Shown here: piece after piece, positions 1-64,000 of the stretch
Numbering within the stretch: position 1 is the first letter of the stretch
Layout of the letters: each line of letters begins with the position of its first letter
From: Cristatella mucedo
Taxonomy: Eukaryota; Bryozoa; Phylactolaemata; Cristatellidae
NCBI GenBank assembly: GCA_009760855.2
Contig: WPIO01000036.1
Span: forward strand, 2,840,001 to 2,904,000
Length of the DNA: 64,000 nt
Reading direction: 5' to 3'
Program-made: the position numbers and the translations under genes
Notes under the pieces: generated by a model
Database searches by the model: none
Seen by the model: the letters and a program-made list of their open reading frames with translations, nothing else
Told to the model about the DNA's origin: nothing

Positions 1-581
1 CTTCGTCTTTCCTAAGCCCCGCGCAGGCATTGATCGCAATAGCAGCACACCCAAACGTCCTGCCCGACCGACGGCGGCAGCAAAGCACCGGGGCAAAGAA
101 GCGAGCACACGAAGGTACGGCAGGCGTGTACGGCTGGGCTCTCGTTGGCTCACAGCACATGCCAGCAAGCGACGAGAGAAAGTCGCACGTCGCTCTCGCA
201 CGGGAGGGGGTGCTCGCACCCGCGACAAGGTGTGAGGAGTTGAAATGAAAAACCGCCGCTGTGGGGCTAGCAGCCTCCGCTAGACGCATCCCGAGGAGGG
301 AAGGAGGGAGGAAGGTCTGCGGCCTCTGCTGGCAGCATCAGGGAAGCTGCTGCCGCCGTTGTCAGCATCGGGGAGGCGGCGACCTCTGAACGAAACCAGA
401 CAGCAAACTGAACTTTGTGTGCACGAATGCGACACGGATCCTCCGCTCTCGCTGTTCCGCAGTGCGGTGAGCGTGCGTCTCTGCCACTAGCGAAGATCCT
501 ACGAAGATGCTCCTCTGGTGGCAGCTACCTCCGGTGGCGAATCACTCCTCCCGCATTCAAAGAGCTGAGGCATGAGCTCAC
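1..581 (-). other. Start of intron 35 of BTAF1
   Basis: No Snf2 motif V or VI and no splice-bounded homologous frame is visible, so this is intron sequence downstream of exon 35. It is GC-rich, with a purine-rich patch at 290-330. No repeat was recognised. Confidence 0.7.
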
Positions 582-63531
<62,950 letters not shown>

Positions 63532-64000
63532 GGTCGCCGTGCGGCTTTACGAGCGCATAGAGCCGTGGGCCGGCCGAAGCCGGTGCGCGTGGACCGCAGG
63601 GAATCCCTCGTTGCAGCCGCGTTACACACTCGACGACGATATTTCGTTGCGTCGAACGAGCAGGACGGATGAGCCGTCCAATATGCAGCGATGGCAGGTA
63701 CGGTCAACGACTCCGCGACAATGGATGCGGCACTTGCGCAATCATATGTGCACACGACCCAAACACATTTTATACTGACTGCCATTTTCGATTTCAGCCA
63801 CCCAAAATACTTCCAGTTTAGCTCTGATTGGACGCCTTGCTCTCTTTGCGCCAATGAGAAAGCGTTTCCGGCCGATCCGACCCATTGACCGGATGCGTTT
63901 CCCGTCGAGGTTGCCGAGGGCGGCGGCGGCTTCCGGCCTGCCCTGAGCGCGCGGAGATGTCCCTGCTTGCCGATGCAGTTTTTGAGGAGTGGCATATTTA
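63532..64000 (-). promoter_or_regulatory. BTAF1: BTAF1 promoter and 5' leader region
   Basis: Read on the minus strand, this stretch holds a TATAAAAT sequence at 63767-63774, about 240 bases before the ATG. A CCAATCAG box (NF-Y type) lies at about 63824-63831, roughly 50 bases further upstream, and a second CCAAT in the opposite sense at 63851-63855. An AAAATGGC string near 63783-63790 is a partial match to a YY1 site. No intron signal is needed between TATA and ATG, so a leader of about 200 bases is possible. The promoter role is inferred from motifs and position only. Confidence 0.6.

Overview
The window is eukaryotic, almost certainly from an invertebrate animal. The evidence is a conserved gene broken into many GT-AG introns, a CR1/L2-type LINE family, tRNA-derived SINEs, a Tc1/mariner relic, and long (CA)n, (GA)n and (TA)n microsatellites. 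The host protein is clearly orthologous to human BTAF1 but diverged from it, so a vertebrate is unlikely. I cannot name the species.

One gene fills the window, on the minus strand. It is BTAF1 (Mot1/TAF172), the Swi2/Snf2-family ATPase that removes TATA-binding protein from DNA. I assembled 35 coding exons, from an 11-nt first exon at 63531 down to an exon ending at 582. All 34 exon-exon junctions keep reading-frame phase. They encode 1831 codons plus 2 nt: the N-terminal HEAT-repeat (TBP-gripping) region in exons 2-26, and the Snf2 ATPase from the Q motif through motif IV in exons 27-35. The last ATPase motifs (V, VI) and the C-terminus lie beyond the left edge. A TATA box and two CCAAT boxes precede the start codon, in a GC- and CpG-rich stretch at 63.0-64.0 kb. 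Several exons have no in-frame ATG, or only a partial reading frame, and were found by splice signals plus homology.

Layout. 0.6-6.8 kb: dense ATPase exons. 6.8-11 kb: a repeat-rich intron. 11-19.2 kb: exons 18-26, with a 16-bp-unit minisatellite at 16.0-16.8 kb. 19.2-25.3 kb: exons 15-17, with a second, related 16-bp-unit minisatellite at 20.3-21.2 kb and a 21-bp repeat inside exon 17. 25-44 kb: exons 7-14 separated by transposon-rich introns, including LINE copies at 31.0-32.9 kb (long open reverse transcriptase) and 38.9-41.9 kb (endonuclease plus reverse transcriptase, decayed). 44-52.4 kb: exons 2-6. 52.4-63.5 kb: intron 1 (11.1 kb), mostly LINE and SINE debris. 63.5-64 kb: exon 1 and promoter.

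I found no second host gene, tRNA, rRNA or CRISPR array. The most interesting material is in the repeats: two minisatellites with a shared core and the same period in one gene, nearly identical young LINE 3' ends in opposite orientation within one transcript, a SINE family that shares its tail with the LINE, and a coding minisatellite in a HEAT-region loop.
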